NCBI RefSeq assembly: GCF_022699665.1
Contig: NZ_JALDNB010000013.1
Coordinates: forward strand, 1-48,480
Length of the DNA: 48,480 bases
Direction of reading: 5' to 3'
From: Chryseobacterium aahli
GTDB taxonomy: Bacteria; Bacteroidota; Bacteroidia; Flavobacteriales; Weeksellaceae
Position numbers and translations under genes: made by a program. This document shows, one piece after another, positions 1-8,721 of the stretch. Each line of letters opens with the position of its first letter. Position 1 is the first letter of the stretch. The notes under the pieces were generated by a model. The model had not been told where the DNA came from. It made no database searches and saw only the letters and a list, made by a program, of their open reading frames with translations.

Positions 1-31
1 CCCCTGCTTTTTTTTGTGGTGCGCCGCGGCT

Positions 32-50
32 CCCCCCCCCCCCCCCCCCC
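32..50. repeat. Poly-C homopolymer tract at window edge
   Basis: Nineteen consecutive C residues follow a GC-rich 30-base segment at the very start of the window, quite unlike the AT-rich DNA after it. This is more likely a contig-end or assembly artefact than a biological feature. The following stretch to 272 is AT-rich and contains no gene I can support; a TATTTTTG box near 258-265 could be a promoter element for the operon that starts at 273. Confidence 0.5.
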
Positions 51-272
51 GAAACACAAAAAATGAGCTCAAACAAATGCTTCGATCAGGGCTAAGAAAA
101 GGCAAAATCAACATTCTCATAAACTTATCTCCTGAATTGTACTGGCGATGCTTCCTTCTTAATTTTGAATTATAAATATTTCGATAAATTAAAGCAAATG
201 GAATAATATTTAATTCTTAATCCTTGATTTAAAATTTTATTCTCAGCAAAATAATTATATTTTTGTCATATC

Positions 273-911
273 ATGGAAATGAAATCCCCATTTTTAGACA
301 CTTTATTTCTGCTTCGGAAAGAAGAATGCATTACTATTTTTGAAGAAGTAAAAAAGATTTCTCCCAAAGAGGAGCAGGAAGCGGCAGCATATTTTGAAAC
401 CGAATTTGAAAAAGAAAGACTTGAGTTTTTATCTGATCAGATTCCTTTTGACAGAGATTCCGCAGTTTGGGCGGCAAAGGTTTTGTACTACAGCGTACAG
501 CTTTATCTTGTTCGTGAAAATACAGAAAAAGATCTTGCTCGGTTGATTCCTCCATTTAAAGGAAAACTTACGCTTTCATCAAAATTGTCTGCGGATTTGT
601 CACTGAGATTTTTGCCGCATATTGTCATAGCTCTGAAAAATTTGGATGCTGATGATCCGCTGATTCCACTTCTCGAAAATATTTTACAACAGTTTCATTA
701 TTCTGGGATTGAGGCAGATTTAGATTTAGAAAAACTTAATTGGGAACAAGAGCTTCAAGATAAAGCATACAGGAAACTCTATCTCGAAAGAATTGTAGAA
801 AATAAAGTCTACAGACTGGCTGAAATTCCTTATATCAACGCTTTGCTGACTGCAGAATTCGGATGGTATAAAGATGTCTTTTGGAGAGAGTTAAAAATAA
901 TAGAAAACTAA
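273..911 (+). CDS. Accessory protein of MoxR-vWA system (hypothetical, possible bpX0-like)
   Basis: A soluble 212-residue protein, rich in charged and leucine residues, with no signal peptide or membrane segment. I recognise no catalytic motif. It lies 88 bases before the MoxR ATPase gene on the same strand and starts a run of six co-directional genes, so it is probably the first component of the same system. In published MoxR-vWA-beta-propeller ternary systems a small variable protein often precedes the ATPase, and by position this could be a bpX0-type component; that assignment is inference. The ATG at 273 is followed by another in-frame ATG at 279, and neither has a clear ribosome binding site, as is usual in Bacteroidota. 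Confidence 0.6.
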   Translation: MEMKSPFLDTLFLLRKEECITIFEEVKKISPKEEQEAAAYFETEFEKERLEFLSDQIPFDRDSAVWAAKVLYYSVQLYLVRENTEKDLARLIPPFKGKLTLSSKLSADLSLRFLPHIVIALKNLDADDPLIPLLENILQQFHYSGIEADLDLEKLNWEQELQDKAYRKLYLERIVENKVYRLAEIPYINALLTAEFGWYKDVFWRELKIIEN

Positions 912-999
912 TTTCTGTATTTCTTAGCTGAGTAGAACGTCCTTGCGAACGAAATAAAAAAAATCTTGCGCTCTTTGCGTTAAAAATTAATTAAAAACA

Positions 1000-2133
1000 A
1001 TGACTCAAAATATTGAAAAACTAAACAAAGTTCTTAACTACGTAAAAGAGACTTTCGTTGGTAAAAACGATGTCGTAGATCTACTTGGAATCTGCTTGCT
1101 GGCAAGGGAAAATGCATTTTTATACGGACCTCCTGGAACAGCAAAATCCGCTTTGGTAAGAACTTTAGCAAAAACCTTAAAAGATGGCAAAAACTTCGAA
1201 TATCTTTTAACACGTTTCACAGAACCGAACGAAATTTTCGGACCTTTCGATATCAGGAAGCTGAAAGAGGGAGAACTTTTCACCAATACAGACGGGATGA
1301 TGCCGGAAGCTTCGCTGGTTTTTCTTGATGAAATTTTCAATGCAAACTCGGCGATTCTGAATTCCCTTTTGATGGCTTTGAACGAAAAGATTTTCAAAAG
1401 AGGAAAAGAAACGAAACATTTACCTGCATTAATGTTTGTGGGCGCAAGCAATGTTCTTCCCGAAGATGAAGCATTGAATGCATTATTCGATCGTTTTCTG
1501 GTGAGAATCAATGTAGATTATGTGCATCCTGACCTTCTTCAACAGGTTCTTTTGGCAGGAAGAAAACTTGAAAACAATATAGATTCAGACATTCCTGAAA
1601 TTTTGGCTCATGAGATAAAAGAACTTCAGGGATTATGCAAAACTGTAGATTTAAAGCCAATTTATGAAGCATATCTTAATGCCATTATCAGCCTTCGCAA
1701 TACGGGGATTACCATTTCGGATCGTAGAGCAGTGAAAATACAGAATTTAATCGCCGCAAGTGCATTAATTTGTGGAAGAAACGAGGCGACTCTTTCAGAT
1801 TTATGGGTGTTGAAACATATTTGGGATACCGAAGAACAGATTGAAATTCTGGAAGGAATCATCAACAGAGTTATTGAAAAGGACGACAATCCGAAATCTC
1901 ATCCGCAGGCATTGCAGAACAAAACTCCGAATCCTGAAGAAGTGATGAAAGATGTAAAAATATTATCTGATCAATGGGAAAACGGAAGTTTAAGCTTCGA
2001 AGAGCAAAATGTGATTAAAGACAAATTGAGATATCTTCAAACCCGCTGCGATTGGATTGCTAACGGAGAACAAAAACAGTATATTCAAAAAGAAATTGAA
2101 AGCTTATGGCAGAAGATTCTTCAGAGCGCCTAA
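1000..2133 (+). CDS. MoxR-family AAA+ ATPase
   Basis: This 377-residue AAA+ ATPase is of the MoxR/RavA type. The Walker A motif GPPGTAKS is at residues 43-50, Walker B LVFLDEIF at 106-113, and a sensor-like segment VGASNVLPEDEALNALFDRF follows. The C-terminal third is helical and charged. MoxR ATPases work as chaperone-like remodelling machines together with vWA-domain partners, and a vWA protein is encoded two genes downstream. The 3' end overlaps the next gene by 28 bases, which indicates translational coupling. The family call is secure; the specific substrate is unknown. Confidence 0.9.
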   Translation: MTQNIEKLNKVLNYVKETFVGKNDVVDLLGICLLARENAFLYGPPGTAKSALVRTLAKTLKDGKNFEYLLTRFTEPNEIFGPFDIRKLKEGELFTNTDGMMPEASLVFLDEIFNANSAILNSLLMALNEKIFKRGKETKHLPALMFVGASNVLPEDEALNALFDRFLVRINVDYVHPDLLQQVLLAGRKLENNIDSDIPEILAHEIKELQGLCKTVDLKPIYEAYLNAIISLRNTGITISDRRAVKIQNLIAASALICGRNEATLSDLWVLKHIWDTEEQIEILEGIINRVIEKDDNPKSHPQALQNKTPNPEEVMKDVKILSDQWENGSLSFEEQNVIKDKLRYLQTRCDWIANGEQKQYIQKEIESLWQKILQSA

Positions 2134-2849
2134 AAGAATTTTGGGCTGAAATTTTCCGTAAAGATGAATATTCTTTAGGGGCAATCCGCGATTGGAAAAA
2201 TATTCAGATAGCAGGAGACGATGATGTGATCTGGCTGAAAGGCTTTACCGCTGAACAAGCTGTTTCTTCGGAATTGAGGCAGCTTCCCAATTTTATATTG
2301 TATGAATTAAAGAACGGACTTTTATTCAGAAAAAATGCGTTGGTTCCAACTAAAAGAGTGAGAACAGGCTTACTTTGGTCACCGATCGATAAGGCATTAA
2401 AGCTGACTTTTCCTGTTTCAAATAATAATTTTTTCGGAATTGATGAAAAGATTGAAGTTCATCTCAAAAAAGGAGAAAATGAATATCCTGCAGCTTCACT
2501 TTTATGTTCAATTGATGATGTTAAAGATAAAATTATTGAACTTCCAAAATTTAAGCTCGAAAAACTGCAATGGATGCTTATCGATGACACAGTGTTATTT
2601 TTAGGAACGCCGTTACTAGGTTTTCCGGGGAAGACTTTTTGGATGAAAGACAACCATCTTTTACCAAGCGGATTTGATTTTGAATTTAAAAATCTGAGCT
2701 CACTTTTACATAAAAAATACAATAAAGATTCCGATAAACTTATGGTCTGGAGCGAAAATGGAAGCTATTTGGCTATCAATAAAAATGATTTCCGAAAACT
2801 CTCCGTAAGCTCGTTTCGTTTGACTCAAAAAGCCAGAGAATGGATGTAA
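2106..2849 (+). CDS. bpX-type component of MoxR-vWA ternary system
   Basis: A soluble 247-residue protein overlapping the MoxR gene by 28 bases and the vWA gene by 10 bases. The middle has short beta-rich blocks: VIWLKG near residue 40, LRQLPNFILYELKNG near 57-72, then VPTKRVRTGLLWSPIDKAL. These resemble the small bpX2-like domains described in MoxR-vWA-beta-propeller ternary systems. That family match is from memory and tentative. No enzyme motif is visible, so it is probably an adaptor or structural partner of the ATPase and vWA protein. Confidence 0.6.
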   Translation: MAEDSSERLKEFWAEIFRKDEYSLGAIRDWKNIQIAGDDDVIWLKGFTAEQAVSSELRQLPNFILYELKNGLLFRKNALVPTKRVRTGLLWSPIDKALKLTFPVSNNNFFGIDEKIEVHLKKGENEYPAASLLCSIDDVKDKIIELPKFKLEKLQWMLIDDTVLFLGTPLLGFPGKTFWMKDNHLLPSGFDFEFKNLSSLLHKKYNKDSDKLMVWSENGSYLAINKNDFRKLSVSSFRLTQKAREWM

Positions 2850-5239
2850 AAGATTATTTCCAATCATACGAAGATTATTTCTGGGAGTGGATCACAGATA
2901 AAGATGCCCGTGACCCGTCGGGATATCTTGAGAATAATCTGATTTCTGTTCCTCATGGAGGAGGTGCGATTGCTTACAGACCGTACATTATTGAAGTTTT
3001 AAAAGAACTGCAGCCGCAGGGTTTTCCGCATTTTGGGGCTTTTCTTCTGACAATGTATGCAACCCAGGACGGCTATCTGAATCTGGATGGAATTTTTTAT
3101 TTTTTGAGAAAATATAGAACTGAGGAAAGGAGTACCTTTAATCTTGATATTCAAAACGCCTGTCAATTGCTGGAAAATCTCAGCAAAATAGGAAGTTCGA
3201 TGAAGAAAGGGCAAAACAGGATCAATCTTTTTCAGACTATTTTTAAAGATTCTGGTTACTCGGTTTCTGCTAAAGACTCAGAATACATTTTGACCTCTTA
3301 TTACAGAGGACCTCAAAAGATTGCTGATGCTGCGCACAAGTTTCCGCTGACAAAAGATGTTTACCATAAAGATATTGAGACGTTATCATTTATTCATAAA
3401 AAATTTCCGACGACAGAATCAATTATTAAAGCCATGCGTGGTTTAGTTGACGAACCGGAAATTAAAGAAGAAATAGGAGAACAACAAACCACAACTGAAT
3501 CTGAAAAAGACTTTATTCAGGAACTTATTGAAGAACCAAAAACTTTTCAGATCGGAAGTTTAATTAAAAGAATCTGGAGCGGTCTGAAAATCCCGATGCG
3601 GCATCTTTCTCCCGGCGAACAGCCGATTGGAGGCGTTTCAGATATAACCAACAAAGGAGATCTTCACAGAATGCTGTTGTCAGAATTTGCCAATGAAGAT
3701 GAGGTTTTTATGAATCGTGTGGCGAATAATGAAGCATTATATATTCAACGTGAAATTCCACCTGAAGAAAATGTTTTTGAAAGAATTATTTTAATCGATA
3801 CTTCCCTGAAAAACTGGGGAACTCCGAAAGTTTTGTCTTTCGCTTCAGCTCTTGCCGTTATCAAACATCCGAAAGCACATTCGGAGTGTAAGGTGTATGC
3901 TTTGGGGCAATCCAGCATTGCTATGACACTAGACTGTGTGGAAGAGGTTATTGAAAACCTGAATTTGGTAAGCGGAACATTAGATGTTTCGGAAGCATTA
4001 GATTTATTCTTCAAAAAAGAACGTACAGAAAAAGATCTGGAAGTTTTCTTTATTACTAATCATGAAAATTTAGCGAATGAAAATCTGCAAAAAGTTATTC
4101 ATGAAAACAGAAACCGACTGAAGTTTTTGGTAACCACGTCTGCAGATGGCGAACTGAATTTTTATAAACACCATTTAGGAGCAAGAAAGCACATTCAAAA
4201 GATTATACTTCCGCTGAAGGAACTGTGGGCAGATCCGCCGTACCGAAAAAGTAAAAGATCAGTGAGCCAAAATATTAAAGGTGAAAAAACAGATGTTCCT
4301 CTGAATTATCCATTGCTTTTCCCTCTTCCTCAGCAACAGATTGCAAAGTTTATGTATGAAGGAGAATTTTTTATTTTAAGCAGTAAAAAGCAATTGCTGA
4401 GAACATACCTTTCAGATAATTATTACAATAGAGATTATTATGAAATTTATAAAATTCTCCGTGGCTGCAAGGTTTTGTTTGAAAATATATCTGTGAAAGA
4501 CAGAGGAATATTTGCTTTGGCTAAAAATAAACAGCAACAGTTTATTTTATGCCAATATCAGCAGGATAAAAAATTCATTTCAAAACTGAATATTGAAACT
4601 AAAGAATATTCCGAGCTTAATGTTTCCGGTTTTAATGTTCCGTTAAATATGGAATTGGTCTATTTTGACAGATATTTTTATTTGCATCAAAATAATTTAC
4701 CGACTATTTTTATGATTAATCTTGAAGGTGATGTATCTGTAGATTTGGTGAAAAATGATCCTGAAATTCATAAAAATATAGAAAAAGTAAAGATTGAAGT
4801 CGATAAATTAAAGCAGAACAATTATAAATTTACCAGCAACTTTACCACGATTGGAATTAATGAAAATAATAATTTGGTGATTTCTAAATATGAATTAAAG
4901 TTTTGGGGAAGTTCAATGGCGCAGTATAAAAACCAATCTCCCATTGTGATGGTTGCCAATCAGAATAAAAATAAGTTCACTTTTTCAGATGGAAGCGAAA
5001 TTATTGCAGACTCTCGCGGAATGCTTACTTTCAGAAGTATTAATGCCAATGTTCCCGAATTTTATATGCCGACTTCAACGCATACCGGGATGGCTTTGGC
5101 TTCTGAGACGGAGTTTGGAGGCTATGAATATTACCTGCCAGATCATACTCTGCTGAAAGTAAAAACGATTGCAGAAATGTATGAAGCTTACTTACAACCT
5201 TTTATAGATCAAGTATTGGAATATGGAGTTGAAGATTAA
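2840..5239 (+). CDS. vWA-domain protein with C-terminal beta-propeller-like region
   Basis: An 799-residue protein that I read as three parts. The N-terminal 230 residues are a helical domain beginning DYFQSYEDYFWEW. A von Willebrand A-like domain occupies roughly 310-460, where the MIDAS region reads LIDTSLKNWG instead of a canonical DxSxS, so metal binding may be altered. The C-terminal 300 residues carry repeated short beta-strand blocks, for example FFILSSKKQLLRTYLSDNYY and FILCQYQQDKKF, compatible with a beta-propeller. It overlaps genes on both sides. In the known ternary systems the vWA protein links the MoxR ATPase to target recognition. Function here is inferred from domain order. 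Confidence 0.72.
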   Translation: MDVKDYFQSYEDYFWEWITDKDARDPSGYLENNLISVPHGGGAIAYRPYIIEVLKELQPQGFPHFGAFLLTMYATQDGYLNLDGIFYFLRKYRTEERSTFNLDIQNACQLLENLSKIGSSMKKGQNRINLFQTIFKDSGYSVSAKDSEYILTSYYRGPQKIADAAHKFPLTKDVYHKDIETLSFIHKKFPTTESIIKAMRGLVDEPEIKEEIGEQQTTTESEKDFIQELIEEPKTFQIGSLIKRIWSGLKIPMRHLSPGEQPIGGVSDITNKGDLHRMLLSEFANEDEVFMNRVANNEALYIQREIPPEENVFERIILIDTSLKNWGTPKVLSFASALAVIKHPKAHSECKVYALGQSSIAMTLDCVEEVIENLNLVSGTLDVSEALDLFFKKERTEKDLEVFFITNHENLANENLQKVIHENRNRLKFLVTTSADGELNFYKHHLGARKHIQKIILPLKELWADPPYRKSKRSVSQNIKGEKTDVPLNYPLLFPLPQQQIAKFMYEGEFFILSSKKQLLRTYLSDNYYNRDYYEIYKILRGCKVLFENISVKDRGIFALAKNKQQQFILCQYQQDKKFISKLNIETKEYSELNVSGFNVPLNMELVYFDRYFYLHQNNLPTIFMINLEGDVSVDLVKNDPEIHKNIEKVKIEVDKLKQNNYKFTSNFTTIGINENNNLVISKYELKFWGSSMAQYKNQSPIVMVANQNKNKFTFSDGSEIIADSRGMLTFRSINANVPEFYMPTSTHTGMALASETEFGGYEYYLPDHTLLKVKTIAEMYEAYLQPFIDQVLEYGVED

Positions 5240-6884
5240 ACCTTTTCCGAAAAACAGTTATCCCAAAAGAGGCCTTCTCATCAGAAGTGCTTCGCCTTTG
5301 GTATGGTTTCGTGAAATAGAATCATTGGGAATTGATCTTAACGTTGTACAGACTTTTGCTATTCCTTCTCTTGAACCTAATATTTTGTATGGCTGCTTTC
5401 TTGTTTTTGGAGGTCAAGCTCCGGAAGAAATTGGGAAGAATTCTTATTTTCAATGTTTTGATAATCAATTGTTCATTCCTGAAAATACAGATTTTTATCC
5501 CAAGATAAATTCAGAAGACTGGAAAAATATTGATGCTCAATACATCATCATGCATCCTGATTTTGGATTGGTTAAATTAAATAAAACAATAGATTGGGTC
5601 ACATTATTACAAGAATCGCCAATAACAGAAGCAAAATTAAAAAAGCCATCGAATAGTGTTTTCATTCCACAAAAAATCAGAAGTTTTAAAGTGGATATGA
5701 ATGATGATGAGTTGCTGGAGCAGCTTCTCAATCCCACAACAGATGAAGATTGGATGAAAAATCTGCCATTCGATTTGGAAAAGCTAAAAGCTGGAGATCA
5801 GGCTGAGATTCTGAAATATATAGAATACATTACAAAATATCCTGAGCGGGCGGTTTATTTAGGGATTCCATTAGATATTCATTCTACATTGCGAGATTGG
5901 GGAATGTTTGGCAGTGCCGGAGGTGAAAAAGGTGATGGAGCGCAAAATGAAAGATCACCCTTGAAAATGACAGGGTCACAAAAGATGTTTGCCATTTTCT
6001 TAGCACTTATTGTGATCATTATTTTCGCTTTTGAATTTGGTAAAGAGCAGGCATCAAAACAGGTTTCTACAGATTTGTATAACGAGAGCACTGTTGAAAC
6101 GGCTCCAGAGACAGAAAATAACGAAGGGCTGATTTTTCAATCAGGTTTTACCTCTATCGATATGAAGGTTGATTCTGTATTTGGAAATGAAAGACGTTGG
6201 CTGGTTAATGATTATAAACAAACCTTCAATACTAGAGAAGGAAAAGCAGCAATGATTTGGAAAATTGAAGAATATAGAGCCAAAGAAAAGAAATTCAGAG
6301 ATTCATTAAAAAAAATGTACCTGAAAAAAATTGAATATGCAGTAGATCTTAAAACAAGAAATTACCATAAAAAAATTCTGGATTCTATTCAGAAAGATCC
6401 ATCAAACAAAATGTCTAAAATATCTAAAGAACTTCTAGCTGATGATATTCTGGAAATGAGAAAAACAATGATCAGTGATTCTCTTGCAAGGATTTATGGT
6501 ACAAACCATGAAACAGATCCTCAAATTGTAGTCAATGATAATGTGCAAAACGATGCTTTAAAAGCAGCAGAGGATGCTCATGTTAAAAAAGAGATTTCCT
6601 TTTCCGAAATTGTATGGTTGTTGCTTGCCGTTGTAGGTCTTGTGGGCGTGTATTCTTATTTTATCAGGAAAAAGCCATTTGATATGGGAGGAAATTATGT
6701 TTCGGAAAGCATTAAACTGATTCTGATTGCCATATTGGGAAGTACCTTGCTGTACATTTTCTATCCTTTGATTGCCGCTTTCGGATATAATTGGCTGGTT
6801 TGGATATTAATTATTGGGGTGGTGGTTCTTCTTTACCGTTTATTCAGTGAAGATATGGATATTTTAAAATCAGGAAAGAAATGA
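5223..6884 (+). CDS. Membrane protein, possible bpX5-like N-terminal domain
   Basis: A 553-residue protein whose start overlaps the vWA gene by 17 bases. The N-terminal 145 residues form a soluble domain with the block SASPLVWFREIESLGIDLN followed by beta strands, similar to what I recall of bpX5 domains; this is tentative. One hydrophobic segment lies near residues 253-275 and three more near 461-540 (for example IVWLLLAVVGLVGVYSYF). A charged helical region of about 180 residues separates the two groups. It would anchor the ternary system in the cytoplasmic membrane. The last four bases overlap the next start codon (ATGA). Confidence 0.62.
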   Translation: MELKIKPFPKNSYPKRGLLIRSASPLVWFREIESLGIDLNVVQTFAIPSLEPNILYGCFLVFGGQAPEEIGKNSYFQCFDNQLFIPENTDFYPKINSEDWKNIDAQYIIMHPDFGLVKLNKTIDWVTLLQESPITEAKLKKPSNSVFIPQKIRSFKVDMNDDELLEQLLNPTTDEDWMKNLPFDLEKLKAGDQAEILKYIEYITKYPERAVYLGIPLDIHSTLRDWGMFGSAGGEKGDGAQNERSPLKMTGSQKMFAIFLALIVIIIFAFEFGKEQASKQVSTDLYNESTVETAPETENNEGLIFQSGFTSIDMKVDSVFGNERRWLVNDYKQTFNTREGKAAMIWKIEEYRAKEKKFRDSLKKMYLKKIEYAVDLKTRNYHKKILDSIQKDPSNKMSKISKELLADDILEMRKTMISDSLARIYGTNHETDPQIVVNDNVQNDALKAAEDAHVKKEISFSEIVWLLLAVVGLVGVYSYFIRKKPFDMGGNYVSESIKLILIAILGSTLLYIFYPLIAAFGYNWLVWILIIGVVVLLYRLFSEDMDILKSGKK

Positions 6885-7900
6885 AAAAGCAAAAGTTTAT
6901 AGAAAAGTTTCTGACGGCCTTTTTTGTTCTTGTAATTTTTAAGGTGATTGCGATTTTTGCACAATTATCTCAAACAGATCTCGCAACTGTTATAGTAAGT
7001 TTGTTCAAATTTATATTTTTTGCCGCTGCTGCCATTGTGCTTATCGTTCTTCTGCAAAATCAAGAGAAAGATCCTCAGCCTCCAGCTAAAAAAAATTATG
7101 GAGGTGATGGTTTGTCTATAGATACTTCATTGTTTGACAAACTGCGAAGTATATATGAAGATATAGCCAGAAAACACATTGATGATAACGAATACAAAAA
7201 AGCGGCTATCGTTTACATGAATCTTTTAAAAGATAATTATCGTGCTGCCGCAACATTAGAGGAAGGTGGTTTTTATAACGAAGCAGCTGTTGTTTTTTTG
7301 AAAAAAGTACTAAGTAAAGCGGATGCGGCAAATTGTTATGTAAAAGCAAAACAATATGATAAAGCGATTATTTTATACAAAGAGCTTCAGCAAAAAGAAA
7401 GAGTGGGTGATTTATACAAAGAGATTAATGATTCTGAAAATGCATTAATTTTTTATCAAATGGTAGTAGATGATTATCTGCAGAGTCATCAGATGGTAAA
7501 AGCCTCTTTGGTATATCGCAATAAAATGGATAAACCGAACGAAGCCCAGGAAGTACTTTTACAGGGCTGGAAGGAAAATAAAGAATCTTTCAATTGTCTT
7601 CAAAATTATTTCGCAAATATTCCTGAAATCGGTCAACTGGAAAAAGAAATTCAGTATTTATATGAAAATACATCTCCCGATAAAAAATTGGTATATCTGG
7701 AAGCCATGAAAATTGAGTTTAAAAAAGACCAGCGATTACAAAAATCTACAAGAAATATTGCCTACAATATTATCGCAGAAAATATCAACAGCCGTTCCGA
7801 AATCGTCAATGAATTAAAACATTTTAATCCTGATGATGAAGTGATTTTAAAAGATATTTCTAGGTATAAAACGGCTAGGAATAAAATGTTTAGGAATTAG
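6881..7900 (+). CDS. Membrane-anchored TPR-like helical repeat protein
   Basis: A 339-residue protein with two N-terminal membrane segments (about residues 10-30 and 38-62), then a soluble helical-repeat domain. The repeats have TPR/SEL1-like spacing: blocks such as YKKAAIVYMNLLKDNYRAAA, FYNEAAVVFLKKVLSKADAA and YDKAIILYKELQQ recur. It overlaps the previous gene by 4 bases and is the last gene of the six-gene operon. A scaffold role at the membrane for the MoxR/vWA machinery is inferred. Confidence 0.7.
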   Translation: MKKQKFIEKFLTAFFVLVIFKVIAIFAQLSQTDLATVIVSLFKFIFFAAAAIVLIVLLQNQEKDPQPPAKKNYGGDGLSIDTSLFDKLRSIYEDIARKHIDDNEYKKAAIVYMNLLKDNYRAAATLEEGGFYNEAAVVFLKKVLSKADAANCYVKAKQYDKAIILYKELQQKERVGDLYKEINDSENALIFYQMVVDDYLQSHQMVKASLVYRNKMDKPNEAQEVLLQGWKENKESFNCLQNYFANIPEIGQLEKEIQYLYENTSPDKKLVYLEAMKIEFKKDQRLQKSTRNIAYNIIAENINSRSEIVNELKHFNPDDEVILKDISRYKTARNKMFRN

Positions 7901-7920
7901 AAGTAAAAAAAATACGCTTC

Positions 7921-8010
7921 TGTCATTGCGAACCGAAGGTGAAGCAATCTAAATTAAATAAACCCATTTTATGCTCAATATTGCTTCCTAGCTTTGCTTC
8001 TCGCAATGAC
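7921..8010. repeat. Inverted pair of dispersed REP-like elements
   Basis: GTCATTGCGAACCGAAGG...GAAGCAATCT is followed after about 30 bases by its inverted relative TTGCTTCC...TTCTCGCAATGAC, so the RNA could fold into a long hairpin. Related copies lie at 15293-15366, 21094-21127 and 34446-34481. This is the short palindromic intergenic repeat family common in flavobacterial chromosomes. It probably ends the upstream operon's transcript. Confidence 0.75.
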
Positions 8011-8035
8011 AAAATTAACAACTATTAAGAAAAAC

Positions 8036-8052
8036 ATTTATCTTTGCACCAA
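8036..8052 (+). promoter_or_regulatory. Promoter of leader 1
   Basis: The box TATCTTTG at 8039-8046 matches the Bacteroidota -7 consensus TAnnTTTG. The ATG of leader ORF 1 begins only 13 bases after it, so the transcript would have a very short 5' UTR. Confidence 0.55.
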
Positions 8053-8059
8053 TAAAATT

Positions 8060-8188
8060 ATGACAATACAAAGAGCACATATCAGTTTAAATCTATGCGA
8101 TCGCCCTGTACTAAAGGGATCGTTTGGATATGAATGGATGATATTAGATGAGGCGAAATGTGCTTGCTTTGAAAATTATTTACTGTAA
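8060..8188 (+). CDS. Leader peptide 1 (42 aa, contains all 20 amino acids)
   Basis: A short ORF of 42 codons ending in TAA, placed between a TAnnTTTG promoter box and an intrinsic terminator. The peptide contains every one of the 20 amino acids and uses several synonymous codons for many of them (Leu by TTA, CTA, CTG; Ala by GCA, GCG, GCT; Arg by AGA, CGC; Ser by AGT, TCG). Codons 30-33 contain GAGGCG (8150-8155), complementary to CGCCTC in the 5' arm of the terminator at 8222-8227. I infer an attenuator leader that reports on the whole charged-tRNA pool. An in-frame ATG at 7994 lies upstream of the promoter box and inside the REP repeat, so I reject it as the start. Confidence 0.65.
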   Translation: MTIQRAHISLNLCDRPVLKGSFGYEWMILDEAKCACFENYLL

Positions 8189-8219
8189 ACTCGTAAAAAT
8201 TTAATCAAAATACTGCAGA

Positions 8220-8246
8220 AACGCCTCGATGATCGGGGCGTTTTTT
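8220..8246 (+). terminator. Intrinsic terminator 1 of the leader region
   Basis: A 10-bp stem with a three-base loop (8220-8229 with 8233-8242) is followed by a T run. Its 5' arm can alternatively pair with GAGGCG inside leader ORF 1, the arrangement expected of transcription attenuation. From the terminator to about 8470 the sequence is AT-rich and I see no gene in it. Confidence 0.75.
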
Positions 8247-8471
8247 GTGTTTTTAGGGCAGAAATTATTTAGAATGAAAAAAAATAACCATAAATGTGAA
8301 AATTATTTAATCAACAATGAACAATTAATAAGAAAATAAAGCGTGATCAATAACCCGATGAGAGACAGTCATTTAGGTAATTAAGATATCTGTAAAGTAT
8401 TACGGACAGAAATTCTCTACTCTAAATTTAAACTATAATTAATTGATTTTCAGATATTTAATTGAAAAATA

Positions 8472-8500
8472 AATTTGTGAGTTAAAAAATTTCATACTTA
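8472..8500 (+). promoter_or_regulatory. Promoter of leader 2 and tRNA array
   Basis: TTACTTTG at 8493-8500 is a near match to TAnnTTTG, with a TTTG at about 8473-8476 roughly 17-20 bases upstream as the -33 element. It precedes leader ORF 2. The same TTACTTTGCA core occurs at the two promoters at 15420 and 18727, but their two-site operator is absent here. Confidence 0.5.
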
Positions 8501-8572
8501 CTTTGCAACCGAAAATTAAAAGCAACACGTTTTTAATCTTTCAATCAAACAATTTTAAACAACAAGAATATA

Positions 8573-8698
8573 ATGAAACAATTACATAACATATCTAATC
8601 AGTATTCAAGAAGACACGGACAAGAGCCGATGGGACTTGCGTGTATTCTTGATAGTGAATTTGTGGATAAAAGGTGCTTATATAAATGGGTCAGCTAA
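8573..8698 (+). CDS. Leader peptide 2 (41 aa, lacks only threonine)
   Basis: An ATG-initiated ORF of 41 codons (MKQLHNISNQYS...) just before the terminator and the tRNA array. It contains 19 of the 20 amino acids, lacking only Thr, and includes codons for every amino acid whose tRNA is encoded in the array: His, Ile, Lys, Arg, Ser, Asp, Pro, Glu, Met, Asn, Cys, Tyr, Phe, Gln. The segment AGGTGCTTATATA near codons 34-37 (8672-8684) can pair with TATATAAAGCGCCT in the 5' arm of the next terminator. The design parallels leader 1 although the two peptides are not alignable. I infer a second attenuator in series. Confidence 0.65.
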   Translation: MKQLHNISNQYSRRHGQEPMGLACILDSEFVDKRCLYKWVS

Positions 8699-8721
8699 TG
8701 TAGCGACACGTCAAAATATAT

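Noticed and set aside
940..999. Promoter shared with 24110-24135 (CTTTGYGTTAAAAATTAAT)
   Set aside because: The similarity is short and AT-rich, lacks a TAnnTTTG box, and probably reflects a dispersed intergenic motif.
7994..8059. Upstream extension of leader ORF 1 from an ATG at 7994
   Set aside because: It lies in the REP repeat and ahead of the TATCTTTG promoter box; the 42-codon form starting at 8060 fits promoter and terminator.
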